Assembly (NCBI GenBank): GCA_049509675.1
Contig: JBEKZQ010000111.1
Location: 1 to 15,094, forward strand
Source of the DNA: JBEKZQ01 sp049509675
GTDB lineage: Bacteria > Planctomycetota > Planctomycetia > Pirellulales > Thermoguttaceae
DNA length: 15,094 nucleotides
Direction of reading: 5' to 3'
How positions within the stretch are numbered: the first letter of the stretch is position 1; each line of letters starts with the position of its first letter. The position numbers and the translations under genes are program-made. The notes under the pieces were generated by a model. That model worked only from the letters and a program-made list of their open reading frames with translations. It made no database searches and had not been told where the DNA came from. Positions 14,001 to 15,094 of this stretch are shown here, in pieces.

Positions 14001-14642
14001 GGTCAAGGCGACGCCCCAGGTAATGAGCATCAGGCGGACCTTCCTGGGATCGGCCGGCTTCACGTACACGACCTTCGACCGGCTCCGTCGCCAAAACTGC
14101 TTCCACATTCCGCGAAGAGTTCCGCGCAGGCCCTTTTTCCTGGACCGCTTTGCCCCCAGCGGAAGGCCGACGGTCGCGGAATCGGAAAGGTTTGCATCGG
14201 CCAACGGATCCAGGGGTGTGGGAGCGCTCGCCGGCCCCGCACCGAGTTTGGGCAGCCCGGACTGCGACGGCGGCGGCTCGGATTTGACCGGCCGCTTGCC
14301 CGCCGGCCCGGTCCCGCTTTGCAACTCCGCTTCGGCGACCTTCCAGTCGTCTTCGTCGACCTCTTCGCCTTCCAGGGGGGCCAGCCCAAGTTCTTCGTCG
14401 TCCGCGGCCGATTTCCCCGTCGCCGGACCGGGCTCCGCCGGTCCGGCCGTTTCCGCCGCCGTCAACAGCCGCTGTACCAGCATTGGCGTGAGCAGCTTAC
14501 GCCGAATCAGACGCTGCGAAAGGGTCAAGACGCCCGGCGGTTTTTTCGACTGCCGGACTTCTTTGCGCAAGCTCTCGATCAGTTCCGGGGGAAGTAAGTC
14601 CTTTTCTTCCAAAATGTCGAGGAACTGTTCTGCGGAGATCAT
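11025..14642 (-). CDS. Membrane-anchored TPR-like / PQQ-type beta-propeller protein
   Basis: A 1205-residue protein. Residues 1-60 are a small helical domain (SAEQFLDILEEKDLLPPELI...LIRRKLLTPMLVQRLL) resembling the N-terminal module of some planctomycete kinases and signalling proteins. Residues 62-165 are a low-complexity, acidic then Pro-rich linker. 166-202 is very basic, followed by one membrane helix at about 203-226, so the N-terminus should be cytoplasmic and the rest periplasmic. 230-450 is helical with TPR-like units (DELLRRADLAYDAASYAVAI, QQYDAYLANYP). 475-1205 is a large propeller with blades such as GLDAASGKVLWRRPLP (489-504), VQGATGRLLWRH (539-550), LYALSLADG (618-626), LLAIDE and a final GGRDGTVLEVWKK. 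Residues 671-714 come from an inserted palindromic repeat. ATG at 14642 is chosen because a strong promoter lies just upstream; no good ribosome site is seen. The function is unknown; linking cytoplasmic signals to the periplasm is inference. Confidence 0.85.
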   Translation of the reverse strand: MISAEQFLDILEEKDLLPPELIESLRKEVRQSKKPPGVLTLSQRLIRRKLLTPMLVQRLLTAAETAGPAEPGPATGKSAADDEELGLAPLEGEEVDEDDWKVAEAELQSGTGPAGKRPVKSEPPPSQSGLPKLGAGPASAPTPLDPLADANLSDSATVGLPLGAKRSRKKGLRGTLRGMWKQFWRRSRSKVVYVKPADPRKVRLMLITWGVALTLVSGVLVGFLHFSPAGPDELLRRADLAYDAASYAVAIQQYDAYLANYPRHPLAGSVRVRLGIARIRQALADSDDATRAFQVAQEVAPQVAQEESFQAFADELGLVLAAVAERWANQAQAQPDQDAVEHAREILTLLGRYVPLAAQPEQKVAEINARLVVSEGKLARDRDLLQAVADIGAAIGKGRVVEAYRVRNELVKQYAELADNAQLEQALAPASQAEQAAVRWIARRREAETAERPAAVLATVALTQRTENQPAPAAAGSFLFVNAEGAAYGLDAASGKVLWRRPLPAPASGPPAFLPVPLGPGPAQDVLLVDVLHNEILRVQGATGRLLWRHAAAQPVDLPPVLAGTELLLPSSNGRLEKVDLASGRSPGSIELPQPIRVPPTIDVRRGLVFQMADRANLYALSLADGACRQVLHLGHEPDGVAVPPAIAGNFLLVVINEGPREATLWALAQGPPLPPVARDGMGEGRVRGTEIERGVLDSPASRSVPSPGARGGTLVDARHDFANVRLTVAQKIRLSGRVRIAPAVDGNRVVLATGQSAFYALMLSAANPQRPLDIVAQTGPLHDEERLGSLCLRGTQFWMADTQLARYDILSEQGRIVPRHISDQVSTFLQPLSAIGQTLFAVRRKAGMAGVVASALDARKHEPWWDAHLAVPLADEPLVDAEGKTLTAVSALGSMFRIEAADLHGTTIRDAPTLAMDAGRLQQPIRHVTAMPDGMWAMTATSGAKQIIVYDPAEQPPRYRWLLLGDAMACPPILLGSGLLAPSRSGQVFLVDPRTTNNLADPFVPKLQALSEWTWRTPVAIGTQEAVLSDGDRRLYRLVFQAGPPPSLTAAEAMSAKPIVSPLAALGKVAYAVDNAAVLESFELPKLTQGKSHPLSGRLGWGPQRVGNYVLLATDKELLAIDERQELAWRVALPSGPLAGPPLAVGHDFVLAFQNGMLWRIAAATGREQGKIDVAVPLGTGPVLLNQRLVVGGRDGTVLEVWKK
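12501..12632. repeat. Palindromic repeat inserted in frame within the propeller gene
   Basis: A 132-bp segment (exactly 44 codons) with two hairpins: CCCCTCTC...GAGATGGG (12506-12528) and a long stem made of CCCTCTCCC (12589-12597) with GGGAGAGGG (12619-12627) and CCCGTCG (12600-12606) with CGACGGG (12611-12617), loop CGTG. The CCCTCACCCTACCCTCTCCC type of sequence is normally intergenic. Here it is read without a stop as residues 671-714, rich in Arg, Gly, Pro and Ser, between two beta-strand segments of the propeller. Element borders are estimated. Confidence 0.7.
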
Positions 14643-14686
14643 GTGTATGACGAGCGGTGCGAGCGGGCAACTTGCGCAGCACTTCG

Positions 14687-14715
14687 ATCATAGCGCACGC
14701 GCCGCAGAGCGTCAA
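14687..14715 (-). promoter_or_regulatory. Strong sigma70-like promoter for the 1205-residue gene
   Basis: On the minus strand, -35 TTGACG (14710-14715), 17-bp spacer, -10 TATGAT (14687-14692), both 5 of 6 to consensus. Transcription would start near 14680, about 38 nt before the ATG at 14642. It is back-to-back with the pheA promoter and shares an inverted repeat with it (GTCAAGGA at 14711-14718, TCCTTGAC at 14736-14743). Confidence 0.7.
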
Positions 14716-14738
14716 GGAAGAAGAAGTTCCCGCACTCC

Positions 14739-14767
14739 TTGACTTTTGCGCCTCCGGCAGGTAGAAG
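14739..14767 (+). promoter_or_regulatory. Sigma70-like promoter for the pheA-type gene
   Basis: -35 TTGACT (14739-14744), 17-bp spacer, -10 TAGAAG (14762-14767). Transcription would start near 14774, about 30 nt before the ATG at 14804. No attenuator or leader peptide is visible in so short a leader. Confidence 0.55.
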
Positions 14768-14803
14768 AAAACAATTCAACTTCTGCGGAAACAGGTTTCT
14801 CTA

Positions 14804-15094
14804 ATGGCCAAGACACGAGCGAGCAAGGGGAAGTCGGCATCTGCCGCAGGCCTCCCCCCCGTGGCCGCCGAAGCGGCGACGAAGATCCGCCAGATCGACG
14901 CCCAACTCCTGAAGCTGATCCAGGAGCGGGCGGAAATGGTCGTTCAGGCGGCCGCCACCCGCTCGACCGAGCCCGCCGCGGCTCCCGGCCTTGATGATGC
15001 CATGTTGGCCGAACTGGGCCGGAAGAGCGCAGGGCCGTTGCCCCAAGCGGCGATCCGGGCCATTTTCGCCGAGATCCTCAGCGGCTGCCAAGCC
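14804..15094 (+). CDS. pheA: Chorismate mutase/prephenate dehydratase N-terminus (PheA type, runs off right edge)
   Basis: The first 97 codons are in the window and the frame is still open at the edge. Residues 1-20 are a basic, Ala/Ser-rich leader. Residues about 24-97 fit the AroQ chorismate mutase fold that begins bifunctional PheA: KIRQIDAQLLKLIQERAEMV (helix 1), then GPLPQAAIRAIFAEILSGCQ (75-94), the segment that in PheA joins the mutase to the prephenate dehydratase domain. In the middle the usual Lys and the PxREAxVL motif are missing; the sequence reads AAATRSTEPAAAPGLDDAML. Of the E. coli mutase residues only the equivalent of Arg28 (QERAE) is evident. Prephenate dehydratase is therefore the expected activity, but that domain lies outside the window, so the gene name is an inference. 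The ribosome site is weak (AGG 8 nt before the ATG). Confidence 0.75.
   Translation, partial: MAKTRASKGKSASAAGLPPVAAEAATKIRQIDAQLLKLIQERAEMVVQAAATRSTEPAAAPGLDDAMLAELGRKSAGPLPQAAIRAIFAEILSGCQA

Noticed and set aside
11199..14597. Long plus-strand open frames opposite the 1205-residue gene
   Set aside because: High GC and codon bias keep the opposite strand open; the predicted proteins are Arg/Gln/Gly-rich and lack any domain, start signal or signal peptide.
1..15094. tRNA, rRNA, transposase or prophage genes
   Set aside because: I found none on either strand; the only mobile-like sequences are non-coding repeats.

Overview
The window looks like chromosomal DNA from a Planctomycetota bacterium, probably Pirellulales-like. 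This is inferred from sequence style, with no database search. The signs are: high GC; a secreted PQQ-type beta-propeller whose mature end begins DWPQWRGP; a signal-peptide protein with autotransporter-associated beta-strand repeats; a membrane-anchored TPR/propeller protein with a small helical N-terminal domain; and many short palindromic repeats between genes.

Layout, left to right. 1-818 (-) is the 5' part of a cell-surface beta-strand repeat protein that runs off the left edge. 819-1475 is gene-free and packed with nested inverted repeats plus one copy of a MITE-like element. 1476-4228 (-) is a two-gene operon: a GT21/GT2-like membrane glycosyltransferase followed by a B12-binding-type radical SAM enzyme. 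4229-4706 is a divergent intergenic region with a good minus-strand promoter and a cluster of three hairpins. 4707-5936 (+) is the secreted PQQ-like propeller. It converges on a short UvrC (5982-7319, -), which lacks the usual C-terminal helix-hairpin-helix region. 7486-8892 (-) is an unrecognised secreted Pro/Ala-rich protein, and its start abuts a complete second copy of the MITE-like element (8897-9020). 9079-9999 (-) is thyX. Its promoter overlaps the start of a 5'-truncated molybdate-transporter TOBE-domain remnant (10083-10232, +) that has no gene of its own. 10342-10973 (+) is a DUF433/DUF5615 toxin-antitoxin-type pair with its own promoter and operator-like palindromes. 11025-14642 (-) encodes a 1205-residue membrane-anchored propeller protein. 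A palindromic repeat of about 132 bp is inserted in frame inside it. From 14804 (+) to the right edge is the start of a PheA-type chorismate mutase/prephenate dehydratase whose mutase domain looks catalytically degenerate.

How the genes relate. Most are housekeeping or envelope genes in single-gene or two-gene units. They include DNA repair (uvrC), dTMP synthesis (thyX), phenylalanine synthesis (pheA), lipid or glycan glycosylation (GT plus radical SAM) and surface or periplasmic propellers. Five sigma70-like promoters with exact 17-bp spacers could be read by eye. The most unusual content is the repeat ecology: a MITE-like family with cloverleaf symmetry, a concentric nested palindrome, CTGAAAA tandem inverted repeats, and a palindromic element absorbed into a reading frame. 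I see no rRNA, tRNA, CRISPR array, prophage or transposase gene.
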